NCBI RefSeq assembly: GCF_002028425.1
Contig: NZ_CP020042.1
Span: 5,121,560 to 5,185,559 of the forward strand
From: Streptomyces katrae
Lineage (GTDB): Bacteria; Actinomycetota; Actinomycetes; Streptomycetales; Streptomycetaceae
Reading direction: 5' to 3'
DNA: 64,000 bases
Positions within the stretch are counted from its first letter, which is position 1. Every line of letters begins with the position of its first letter. The position numbers and the translations under genes are program-made. Below are positions 45,320 to 52,861 of this stretch, piece after piece. Below the pieces are notes generated by a model. The model saw only the letters and a list, made by a program, of their open reading frames with translations, was not told the DNA's origin and did not search any database.

Positions 45320-46081
45320 CTACTGCAGCGCCAGCTGGAGGCCGCCCGTGGCGTCCAGGTGCTGGCCGGTGAGCCAGCGGGAGTCCGGGGAGGCCAGGAA
45401 GGCCACCACGTCGGCCACCTCCTCCACCGTGCCCACCCGGTTGAACACGGACCGGGACGCGGCGTGCGCCCGGGCCGCCGGGTCGGCCAGCCAGGCCGCG
45501 TTCAGCTCGGTCTCGGTGATGCCGGGGCCCACGGAGTTCACCGTGATGCCGCGCGGCGCGAGCGCGGCGGCCAGCGAGACCGTCAGCGCGTTCACCGCGC
45601 CCTTGGCCATGATCGTGGCGAGGATGGCCGGCAGCGCGAGGTCCGGGGTGCCGGTGACGTTGACGATCCGGCCCCCGTCCGCGAGGCGGTCCAGCCCGTG
45701 CTTGATCACGAAGAAGGGTGCCTGCGCGTTGAGCGCCTGGACCCGCTGGAAGGTCTCCTCGTCGGTCTCGGCGATGCCCGCGAAGGTCGCGGCCCCGGCG
45801 TTGTTCACCAGCACGTCCACCCGCTCGGTGTGCGCCGGGTGGGCCTCGTACGCCGCCCAGAGCGCCTGGGCGTCCCCCGGCACCCCGAGCTCCGCGCCGA
45901 TCGCGAAGGCCCGGCCGCCCGCGGCCTCGATCGCGGTGACGGTCTCCTTCGCCGCCGCCTCGTTGCGCCCGTAGTGCACGGCGACCAGTGCCCCGTCCCG
46001 CGCCAGCCGCTCCGCCACGGCCCGCCCGATCCCCCGGCTGCCGCCCGTGACCAGCGCCGTCTTTCCCTTGAGCACGCCCAT
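45320..46081 (-). CDS. SDR-family oxidoreductase with altered catalytic triad
   Basis: The 253-residue classical SDR fold has TGGSRGIGRAVAERL (~11-25, NAD(P) loop) and NNAGAATFAG (~92). The active site is unusual: where SDRs have Ser...YxxxK, the sequence reads NVTGTPDLALPAILATIMAKGA, keeping Lys but with Thr where Tyr is expected. It may be inactive, ligand-binding, or use another base. ATG at 46081 has AGGGG 6 nt upstream. It is divergent from a TetR gene with two shared operators. Confidence 0.85.
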   Translation of the reverse strand: MGVLKGKTALVTGGSRGIGRAVAERLARDGALVAVHYGRNEAAAKETVTAIEAAGGRAFAIGAELGVPGDAQALWAAYEAHPAHTERVDVLVNNAGAATFAGIAETDEETFQRVQALNAQAPFFVIKHGLDRLADGGRIVNVTGTPDLALPAILATIMAKGAVNALTVSLAAALAPRGITVNSVGPGITETELNAAWLADPAARAHAASRSVFNRVGTVEEVADVVAFLASPDSRWLTGQHLDATGGLQLALQ

Positions 46082-46103
46082 GACGCACCCCTCCCTCATT
46101 CGG

Positions 46104-46151
46104 TAGCGATCGCTACAGAAAGGACCGTATCAGATTCCCTAGCGAGCGCTA
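46104..46151. promoter_or_regulatory. Twin TetR operators TAGCGA-N-CGCTA
   Basis: TAGCGATCGCTA (46104-46115, a perfect palindrome extended by G/C at each end) and TAGCGAGCGCTA (46140-46151) differ by one base and are 36 bp apart. They lie in the 83-bp gap between the divergent SDR and TetR genes, one near each start. They are very likely the TetR binding sites. Confidence 0.75.
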
Positions 46152-46164
46152 TAGAATCGTCCGC

Positions 46165-46758
46165 ATGGTGACAGGACAGCGCGGCAGGCCCCGCTCCTTC
46201 GACCGGGAGGCCGCCCTCGACAAGGCGATGCTGACCTTCTGGGAACACGGCTACGAAGCCACGTCCATCTCCGACCTGACCCGCACCCTGGGCATCGGCG
46301 CGCCCAGCCTCTACGCGGCCTTCGGCGACAAGCGCAAGCTCTTCGACGAGGTGGTCGTGGTCTACGGCAGCCGCTACGGGGACTTCGCGGTCGACGCGCT
46401 CCGGGAGGAGCCCACCGCCGGTGCGGCCATCGGCCGGATCCTGCGCGAGGCGGCCGAGATCTACACCGACCCCGCCCACCCGCCGGGCTGCATGGTGATC
46501 AGCGCGGCCGCCAACACCACCTCGCGGGAGGTGGCCGAGGCCCTGCGTGAGCGGCGCCTCGCCACCCTCGCGATGTTCGAGAGCCGGATCCGGGCCGACG
46601 TCGCGAGCGGGCTGCTGCCCGCCGGAACGGACGCGCGGGCACTGGCCCGCTACGCCGGGGCGGTACTCCAGGGCATGAGCCAGCAGTCGATCGACGGGGC
46701 GACCCGGGAGGAACTGGAGGCGGTGGCGGAGCGGGCCTTGCTGGCCTGGCCGGCGTGA
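46165..46758 (+). CDS. TetR-family regulator of the divergent SDR gene
   Basis: This 197-residue TetR protein has its helix-turn-helix at ~10-55 (ALDKAMLTFWEHGYEATSISDLTRTLGIGAPSLYAAFGDK, quoted in part) and an all-helical effector domain with PGCMVISAA around 110, as in the AcrR/YcnC-like group. Start ATG 46165 follows the second operator by 13 bp, so the leader is very short. Its ligand is unknown. Confidence 0.9.
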   Translation: MVTGQRGRPRSFDREAALDKAMLTFWEHGYEATSISDLTRTLGIGAPSLYAAFGDKRKLFDEVVVVYGSRYGDFAVDALREEPTAGAAIGRILREAAEIYTDPAHPPGCMVISAAANTTSREVAEALRERRLATLAMFESRIRADVASGLLPAGTDARALARYAGAVLQGMSQQSIDGATREELEAVAERALLAWPA

Positions 46759-47151
46759 TCCGGCGCGCTTCCGCGTGATACCGGGGGGAATTCCGCACGC
46801 ATTCGGCATTTCCTCTGAGCCACGGTGCAGGACGGGACCCTCAACCCGTCCCGCACCGTAGCCCGGAGTACTTACGGCCGTCAGGTGTGCGGTTCCCGGC
46901 GGCCGGTCGGAGGTGCCTGCGCGGTCAGGGCAGAACGCGCGGCCACCTCGATCCGTCCTCCTGTGCGGGGAGGGCGGAAGCTTCGGTCAATTGTGGACTA
47001 GACCAATCTGTCCTGTCCATCCAAAGCGCGGACCTACTGGCCCGTCACTTCCTCCAACAGTACGCGGAGTGTGCCCGTCCTGGATACTCCCGAGTACCGG
47101 TCGTGGGGAAAGTCATTCCCGTACCCGGGGTACGCTCGCAAGGTGCCCTCC
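46759..47151. other. 393-bp intergenic region with a dre-like site
   Basis: No gene is supported. At 46992-47007, TGTGGACTAGACCAAT matches 12 of 16 dre positions and closely resembles the nagB site. It lies 145 bp before the kinase start. Nothing else stands out. Confidence 0.6.
46992..47007. promoter_or_regulatory. dre-like DasR site before the PdtaS-like kinase
   Basis: TGTGGACTAGACCAAT shares 14 of 16 bases with the nagB dre and keeps a CTAGACCA half-site. It is the only such site here outside the aminosugar genes. Confidence 0.55.
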
Positions 47152-48621
47152 ATGAACGATCTCGTACGCCAGCACACCGCTCTCGGTGAAACCGACCTGG
47201 AGTGGCTGCACCTGCTGGTCTCGGAGTGGCAGCTGCTCTCCGACCTCTCCTTCGCGGACCTCGTGCTGTGGGTCCCCACCCTCGACGGCACCCGCTACGT
47301 CTCCGTCGCGCAGATGCGGCCGAACACCGGCCCCACCTCGTACCAGGACGACATGGTCGGCCACCTCGTGCCGCGCGGCCGCCGCCCGCTGCTCGACGCC
47401 GCGCTCGACGAGGGCCGGATCGTGCGCGAGGGCGACCCGGAGTGGCGCGAGGAGGTGCCGGTCCGCGTCGAGTCGATCCCCGTCCGCCGCGAGGGCCGGG
47501 TGCTGGGCGTGATCGCGCGCAACACCAACCTGCTCACTGTGCGTACACCGAGCCGGCTGGAGCTGACCTACCTCCAGTCCGCCTCCGACCTCGCGCAGAT
47601 GATCGCCGCGGGCTCCTTCCCGTTCCCCGGCCAGCAGGTCGACATGGACGCCTCCCCGCGCGTCGGCGACGGCCTGATGCGCCTCGACGCCGACGGCGTG
47701 GTGACGTACGCGTCCCCCAACGCCCTCTCCGCCTACCACCGGCTCGGCCTCGCCGCCGACCTGGTCGGCCAGCACCTGGGCACCACCACCGCCGAACTCG
47801 CCCCGTCCCGGGGCCCGGTGGACGAGGCCCTGGCCAAGCTCGCCAGCGGCTGGGCCCCGCGCGAGACCGAGGTCGAGGGCAGCGGCGGGGTCATCCAGCT
47901 CCGCGCGATCCCGCTCAAGCCCAAGGGGACCCGGATCGGCTCCCTGGTCCTGTGCCGGGACGTCACCGAACTGCGCCGTCGCGAACGTGAACTGATCACC
48001 AAGGACGCCACCATCCGGGAGATCCACCACCGGGTGAAGAACAACCTCCAGACGGTGGCCGCGCTGCTGCGCCTCCAGGCCCGCCGGATGGACTCGGAGA
48101 GCGGCCGCGAGGCGCTCAACGAGGCGGTGCGGCGCGTCGGTTCGATCGCGATCGTGCACGAGACCCTTTCCCAGAACCTGGACGAGCGCGTCGAGTTCGA
48201 CGAGATCGCCGACCGCGTGATCGCGATGGTCGCCGAGATCTCGCCCGGCAAGGTGCAGTGCCGGCGCGTCGGACGGTTCGGGATCCTGGACGCGGAGGTG
48301 GCCACTCCGCTGTCGATGGTGCTGACGGAGATCCTCCAGAACGCCCTGGAACACGCCTTCACCCAGGGGGAGGGCGGCACGGTGGAGGTGACCGCCGCCC
48401 GCAGCGGGTCGGGCCGCACCGACGGCCGGCTGCTGATCACCATCCTCGACGACGGCTCCGGCCTGCCCGAGGGATTCGACCCGCAGAAGGCCGGCAACCT
48501 CGGGCTGCAGATCGTCCGCACCCTCGTGGAGGGGGAGCTCGGCGGCACCTTCGACATGGTCCGCGTCGAGCCGCGCGGCACCAAGGTCGTCCTGGACGTG
48601 CCGGTCAGCTCACAGAAGTAG
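47152..48621 (+). CDS. PdtaS-like sensor histidine kinase (GAF-PAS-HisKA_2)
   Basis: This 489-residue soluble kinase has an N-terminal GAF domain (~10-150), a PAS domain (~175-280), an HWE/HisKA_2 dimerisation helix with the phospho-His in REIHHRVKNNLQTVAALL (~300), and an HATPase domain (EILQNALEHAF, DDGSGLPEGF). The layout matches PdtaS of M. tuberculosis, which phosphorylates the RNA-binding antiterminator PdtaR. Convergent wblE next to it parallels the mycobacterial pdtaS-whiB1 neighbourhood. ATG 47152 has AAGGTG 6 nt upstream. A dre-like site lies upstream. Confidence 0.9.
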   Translation: MNDLVRQHTALGETDLEWLHLLVSEWQLLSDLSFADLVLWVPTLDGTRYVSVAQMRPNTGPTSYQDDMVGHLVPRGRRPLLDAALDEGRIVREGDPEWREEVPVRVESIPVRREGRVLGVIARNTNLLTVRTPSRLELTYLQSASDLAQMIAAGSFPFPGQQVDMDASPRVGDGLMRLDADGVVTYASPNALSAYHRLGLAADLVGQHLGTTTAELAPSRGPVDEALAKLASGWAPRETEVEGSGGVIQLRAIPLKPKGTRIGSLVLCRDVTELRRRERELITKDATIREIHHRVKNNLQTVAALLRLQARRMDSESGREALNEAVRRVGSIAIVHETLSQNLDERVEFDEIADRVIAMVAEISPGKVQCRRVGRFGILDAEVATPLSMVLTEILQNALEHAFTQGEGGTVEVTAARSGSGRTDGRLLITILDDGSGLPEGFDPQKAGNLGLQIVRTLVEGELGGTFDMVRVEPRGTKVVLDVPVSSQK

Positions 48622-48669
48622 CCCGCCCGGCCCGTCACCCAGCGTGACGGCCGGAGCGGGAAAAGCACT

Positions 48670-48727
48670 GAGCCCCGGACCGGAACCTTCTCAGCGGTAG
48701 CTGGGGGAGGTCATCGGTCCGGGGCTC
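48670..48727. terminator. Hairpin between kinase and wblE
   Basis: GAGCCCCGGACCG (48670-48682) pairs with CGGTCCGGGGCTC (48715-48727), 13 bp with a 32-nt loop, between convergent genes. Confidence 0.6.
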
Positions 48728-48791
48728 AAGAGCACGTTGCCAAGCGCTATACGGGTACTACGCGCTGCACGTCGAGGCTCGAAAGTCGATA

Positions 48792-49049
48792 TCAGGCGCT
48801 GGCGTTGCGCGCCCGGTTGCGAGCGGCGCGGCGCTTCATGGCGCGGCGCTCGTCCTCGCTCAGGCCGCCCCAGACACCGGAGTCCTGGCCGGACTCGAGC
48901 GCCCACTGCAGGCACTGCTCCATGACGGGGCAACGGCGGCAGACGGCCTTGGCTTCCTCGATCTGCAGCAGCGCAGGACCGGTGTTGCCGATGGGGAAGA
49001 AGAGCTCGGGGTCTTCCTCGCGGCAAACGGCGTTGTGACGCCAGTCCAT
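48792..49049 (-). CDS. wblE: WhiB-family iron-sulfur regulator WblE (WhiB1 orthologue)
   Basis: This 85-residue WhiB-like protein has four cluster Cys at 9, 37, 40 and 46 (CRRC, MEQC), the GVWGG turn (~59), and a basic C-terminal RRAARNRARNA tail. The Cys positions equal those of M. tuberculosis WhiB1, an essential NO-sensing Fe-S protein that binds the major sigma factor. ATG at 49049 has GGAG 5 nt upstream (ATGGAGCAGCC). A long 5' region precedes it. Confidence 0.95.
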   Translation of the reverse strand: MDWRHNAVCREEDPELFFPIGNTGPALLQIEEAKAVCRRCPVMEQCLQWALESGQDSGVWGGLSEDERRAMKRRAARNRARNASA

Positions 49050-49369
49050 GGCTGCTCCATCTCCTTGTATTGCGGGCAGGTTGCTTGTGAATGTGAACGC
49101 TTTCACGAATCCCCCCGTGAGGGAAGGGCCGACGCCCAGTTGGCCTGGTGCGGTCCAAGATTCGTGGTGGGGTTCTGGCGCTCTGTGTGGGTGCCGGGTT
49201 CTGCGGGCTGTCCCGATCGCCATGTAGAGATTCGCAAACCTCGGACGGGGATACAACCCCTTCCGGAAAGTTTTTTTGGATTCGTCGGTGTCGACTAGGT
49301 CACAGCCCTAGTTCCTAGGGGTGGACCGGCGTGTAAACGTTCGACTGAAAGGACTTTGGGCTCTTCTAC
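49050..49369. other. 320-bp upstream region of wblE
   Basis: No gene is supported. On the minus strand it must contain the wblE promoter(s) and a long leader. CCCTAG-TTC-CTAGGG (49306-49320) is a perfect 6-bp inverted repeat, and a run of seven T occurs at 49271-49277. It also borders the 3' end of the kinase-like gene at 49370. Confidence 0.6.
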
Positions 49370-50335
49370 TCACACAATCACACGCAGTGCACGGCGAACG
49401 CCTGTGAACCGAACGCTGGTGCGCACTCCGAGGTGATCGCCGTCCATCTGGAAAGGGAGGGGAACCTTCGAATGCAAGGTGAAGTCGGTCAGATCGTGCA
49501 GAGACAGCGCGTGCTTGCCGTGCGGACCCCGCTCAGGAGTCGAGGTCAGGAGCTGTGTCGCGTACCGCGCGACCGCCGGAGTTGACAAACGGTCCAGCGC
49601 CAATACGTCAAGCGCGGTATCGAACGAAGCTTCCGGAGACGCGTACAGAGGACGATTTCCCAGGTACGTCCACGGCGAGGTGTTGCAGACTATCGACAGC
49701 ACCAGATCCGTCACCGGATCCGCGCCCGGCTGCTCCAGCGTGATCGTCCCGTGCCGGCGGTTGGGCTCCTCCCAGAACTGCCGCATCAGCTGTCGTACAT
49801 ACAGGGCGTGCGTCGAACGCTTGCCCCGCTCCCGCTGCTGCTCGACCCGCCCCACCACACCCGCGTCGAAGCCGAAGCCCGCGCAGAACGTGAACCAGCG
49901 CGACGGGACCGACTCGTCCTCCGTCCCCGGCACCCCCGCGGCCAGCCCCAGGCCCACCGTCCGCTCCCGCCGCTCCCGCAGCGCGTCCAGCAGGGCACCG
50001 GTCGCCTCCACCGAATCGTTCGGCAGCCCGAGCGCACGGGCGAAGACGTTCGTGGATCCGCCCGGCACCACCGCCAGCCGCGGCAGCCGCTCCGGATCCG
50101 GGCCGTCGTGCAGCAGCCCGTTCACCACCTCGTTGACGGTGCCGTCCCCGCCCAGCGCCACCACCAGGTCCAGCCCCTCGTGCGCGGCCTTGCGCCCCAG
50201 GTCGCGGGCGTGCCCCCGGTACTCGGTGGTCACCGCCTCCAGCTTCATCTCGCTGGCCAGGGCGTGCGTCAGGACGTCGCGCGTGCGCGCACTGGTGGTC
50301 GTCGCTGCTGGGTTGGCCACGAGAAGTGCACGCAT
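49370..50335 (-). CDS. Diacylglycerol kinase-family lipid kinase
   Basis: This 321-residue YegS/DgkB-type protein has GGDGTVNEVVNGL (~63-75, ATP-binding) and GGSTNVFARALGLP (~92). Such enzymes phosphorylate diacylglycerol or related lipids. ATG at 50335 begins directly at the conserved MRALLVANP strand; no ribosome site is seen and the message may be leaderless. It diverges from a small membrane protein gene. Confidence 0.88.
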   Translation of the reverse strand: MRALLVANPAATTTSARTRDVLTHALASEMKLEAVTTEYRGHARDLGRKAAHEGLDLVVALGGDGTVNEVVNGLLHDGPDPERLPRLAVVPGGSTNVFARALGLPNDSVEATGALLDALRERRERTVGLGLAAGVPGTEDESVPSRWFTFCAGFGFDAGVVGRVEQQRERGKRSTHALYVRQLMRQFWEEPNRRHGTITLEQPGADPVTDLVLSIVCNTSPWTYLGNRPLYASPEASFDTALDVLALDRLSTPAVARYATQLLTSTPERGPHGKHALSLHDLTDFTLHSKVPLPFQMDGDHLGVRTSVRFTGVRRALRVIV

Positions 50336-50419
50336 GGTCGCCAGACTACCCACCCCGCGCACCCGCCCCCTACCGACCGTCCCCGCCCGGGCCCGGCCCG
50401 CCGCGGCTACCCTGCTGGG

Positions 50420-50890
50420 GTGAGCAAGAAGCCGAGCCCCCGCACCCCCGCCGCGTCCCCCGAAGGCCCCGCCGCCGACGCCGCGGAGCCCAAGACGCTG
50501 CCCGGCCGGCTGACCGCGGCCGCCGTACTGACCGCCCTGGAAGGCCTCGCCCTCGCCGGCCTCGGCGTCTACATGCTGTTCGTCGGCATCGCCGGCCACC
50601 CCGACTCCCCGCAGCAGGCCGAGACCGGCGGAGCGACCCTGCTCGCCCTCGCCGCGCTCCCGCTCATCGCGGCGCGCGGGCTGCGCCTGGGCCGCCGCTG
50701 GAGCCGTGGCCCCGCACTGATCACCCAGCTGATGGCCCTCCCCGTCGCCTGGACCCTGTGGACCACCGGCGGAGCGATGACCGCCGCCGCCGTGGCCCTC
50801 GCCCTGGCGGCGGTGGCCGTCACCGGGCTCCTGGTGAACCCGACCGCGACCGAGGCGCTGGGCATCGGGCCCGCGGACCAGGCCCGATAA
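50420..50890 (+). CDS. Four-helix membrane protein of unknown function
   Basis: This 156-residue protein has a ~30-residue Pro/Ala/Glu-rich N-terminus, then four hydrophobic segments (about 33-55, 70-85, 98-115, 120-140). No family is recognised. GTG at 50420 is preceded by TACCCT 7 bp upstream, a -10-like box that would make the message leaderless. Confidence 0.75.
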   Translation: MSKKPSPRTPAASPEGPAADAAEPKTLPGRLTAAAVLTALEGLALAGLGVYMLFVGIAGHPDSPQQAETGGATLLALAALPLIAARGLRLGRRWSRGPALITQLMALPVAWTLWTTGGAMTAAAVALALAAVAVTGLLVNPTATEALGIGPADQAR

Positions 50891-50909
50891 CCCCTCCAGC
50901 ACCTGTCGA

Positions 50910-51911
50910 TCACTCCTCGACGAGGAGCTTGTCCCGCAGCTGGGCCAGCGTGCGCGCCAGCAGCCGGGAGACGTGCATCTGGGAGATGCCCACCTCCTGG
51001 GCGATCTGCGACTGGGTCATGTTCCCGAAGAAACGCAGCAGCAGGATCCGCTTCTCCCGCGGCGGCAGCCCCTCCAGCAGCGGCTTGAGCGACTCGCGGT
51101 ACTCGACACCCTCCAGCGCCTCGTCCTCCGAGCCCAAGGTGTCCGCCACCGCCGGCGACTCGTCGTCGGTGTCCGGCACGTCCAGCGACAGCGTGCTGTA
51201 GGCATTGGCCGATTCCAGCCCCTCCAGCACCTCCTCCTCGGAGATCCCCAGCCGCTCGGCCAGCTCGTGGACGGTGGGGGAGCGGCCGTGCTGCTGGGAG
51301 AGTTCCGCCGTGGCCGTCGTCAGCGACAGCCGCAGCTCCTGCAGGCGCCGCGGCACCCGCACCGCCCAGCCCTTGTCACGGAAGTGCCGCTTGATCTCGC
51401 CGACCACCGTCGGGGTGGCGTACGTCGAGAACTCCACCCCCCGGTCCGGATCGAACCGGTCCACCGACTTGATCAGGCCGATCGTCGCGACCTGCGTCAG
51501 ATCGTCCAGCGGCTCGCCCCGGTTGCGGAACCGCCGTGCCAGGTGCTCGACCAGCGGCAGGTGCATCCGCACCAGCCGGTTGCGCAGCTCCGCCCGCTCC
51601 GGGGACCCGTCGGGCAGCTCCCGCAGCTCGAAGAACAACGCCCGCGCGCCACTGCGGTCCCGCGGATCCGGCAGCGCCACGTGCGCCTCGCCCGGCCCCT
51701 GGGGAGCCAGGGCCTCCGGTGGCTGGGATTGGTCGTGCTGGTTCTCGCTCATAGGGCCCGCCCGTCGCTCCGCCGAGTCCAAAAAGCCGTCTTCCGCATC
51801 CGCGTCAGCCGGGTGCGGCCGGGCGTGGTGCTGCTCCGGGATGCCGCCGTCGACCTCGTGCCGTACCCGGGGCCGATCCCCGCCCCGCACCGGGATCTCC
51901 CCGCCGCTCAC
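50910..51911 (-). CDS. sigH: SigB-type stress sigma factor SigH
   Basis: The 333 residues include an unusual ~55-residue N-terminal extension, region 2 (LVEHLARRFRNRGEPLDDL, DRFDPDRGVEFSTYATP), region 3, and region 4 (TQSQIAQEVGISQMHVSRLLART). GTG at 51911 overlaps the anti-sigma stop (GTGA), and the product, ~37 kDa, fits the SigH-37 form described in S. coelicolor. ATG at 51752 would give a 280-residue protein. The frame is also open upstream to 52394 inside the anti-sigma gene, matching the reported longer ~51-52 kDa forms. SigH responds to osmotic stress and development. Confidence 0.9.
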   Translation of the reverse strand: MSGGEIPVRGGDRPRVRHEVDGGIPEQHHARPHPADADAEDGFLDSAERRAGPMSENQHDQSQPPEALAPQGPGEAHVALPDPRDRSGARALFFELRELPDGSPERAELRNRLVRMHLPLVEHLARRFRNRGEPLDDLTQVATIGLIKSVDRFDPDRGVEFSTYATPTVVGEIKRHFRDKGWAVRVPRRLQELRLSLTTATAELSQQHGRSPTVHELAERLGISEEEVLEGLESANAYSTLSLDVPDTDDESPAVADTLGSEDEALEGVEYRESLKPLLEGLPPREKRILLLRFFGNMTQSQIAQEVGISQMHVSRLLARTLAQLRDKLLVEE

Positions 51912-52321
51912 GCCGGGCCTGGCCCCGCGCCGCGCTGTTTGTAGAGGCTGATGCTCACCGTCCGGTTGTCCTCGACCGTCGCCTCGACCTTTCCGGCCAG
52001 CGCGGACAGCACGGTCCACGCGAACGTGTCCCGCTCCGGCGCGCGCCCGTCGGTAGTGGGTGCGGAAACGGTCACTTCCAGTGAATCGTCGATCAACCGG
52101 AAGACGCAGCTGAGGACGGAGCCCGGCACGGCCTGCTGGAGCAGGATCGCGCAGGCCTCGTCCACCGCGATGCGGAGGTCCTCGATCTCGTCGAGGGTGA
52201 AGTCCAACCGTGCCGCGAGACCGGCCGTGGCCGTTCGCAGCACCGACAGGTAGGCACCCGCAGCCGGCAGCCGGACTTCCACGAAGTCCTGGGTCCCGGG
52301 CTCGCCTGCGATCTGGGACAC
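51908..52321 (-). CDS. ushX: RsbW-like anti-sigma factor of SigH (UshX/PrsH)
   Basis: This 137-residue GHKL-fold protein of the RsbW/SpoIIAB class has the N-box region EIEDLRIAVDEACAILL (~47-63) and a VSAPTTDGRAPERDTFAW segment. It binds SigH and blocks it. GTG at 52321 is chosen because GGAGG lies 5 nt upstream, although the frame extends to 52474. It is coupled to sigH by a 4-nt overlap. Confidence 0.92.
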   Translation of the reverse strand: MSQIAGEPGTQDFVEVRLPAAGAYLSVLRTATAGLAARLDFTLDEIEDLRIAVDEACAILLQQAVPGSVLSCVFRLIDDSLEVTVSAPTTDGRAPERDTFAWTVLSALAGKVEATVEDNRTVSISLYKQRGAGPGPA

Positions 52322-52535
52322 CCTCACCTCCAAGGTGGTACGAGCTCTGTTCGCCGGTGACGCTATCGCGATCCGGGCGATCGTGTCGCGGCACCCCTCA
52401 TGGCGCCCTCTGTGGAGCGCCCGGGCCGACCCCACCTCTGTGCAGTGACTGATGGTAAGCACACGGGTACACACAGTGGCTAGGGGTCTGCGGGCCCAAT
52501 TCGGGGGAACCGGCGGAGGGTTGAACTACCCCGCT

Positions 52536-52796
52536 TCAGACGATCGAACCGTCGACAAAACACCAACGCCACGTCTCACCCGGTTCGAAGCTGCGCATCA
52601 CCGGATGACCCGTCTCCTGGTGGTGCGCGGTGGCGTGCCGGTGGGGAGAGCTGTCGCAGCAGCCCACGTACCCGCACCCCAGGCACATCCTCAGCTGGAC
52701 CGGATGGCTTCCGAGCACCTCGCATTCCGGGCACGTCAGGGCACGCGGGACGGGCTCGGGGCGCGGCAGTTCGGCAACGTGGGTGCACTCGCTCAT
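52536..52796 (-). CDS. UBP-type zinc-finger domain protein
   Basis: This 86-residue protein is a single UBP-type zinc finger: CTH at the start, CPEC (~25), CLGCGYVGCCDSSPHRHATAHHQETGHPV (~42-70, quoted as a landmark only in part: CGYVGCC). Eukaryotic versions bind the ubiquitin C-terminus; in actinobacteria they are stand-alone and function is unknown. ATG at 52796; no clear ribosome site. It is divergent from the antiporter gene. Confidence 0.85.
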   Translation of the reverse strand: MSECTHVAELPRPEPVPRALTCPECEVLGSHPVQLRMCLGCGYVGCCDSSPHRHATAHHQETGHPVMRSFEPGETWRWCFVDGSIV

Positions 52797-52861
52797 GATG
52801 GCCAGGTTACGGCCAGGGTGCGGGTGGGGCACCGGCGACGACGGATGGGGATGGATCTTCG

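Noticed and set aside
46887..47189. Small protein gene before the kinase
   Set aside because: No ribosome site, an overlap with the kinase start, and the region better fits a promoter with a dre-like operator.
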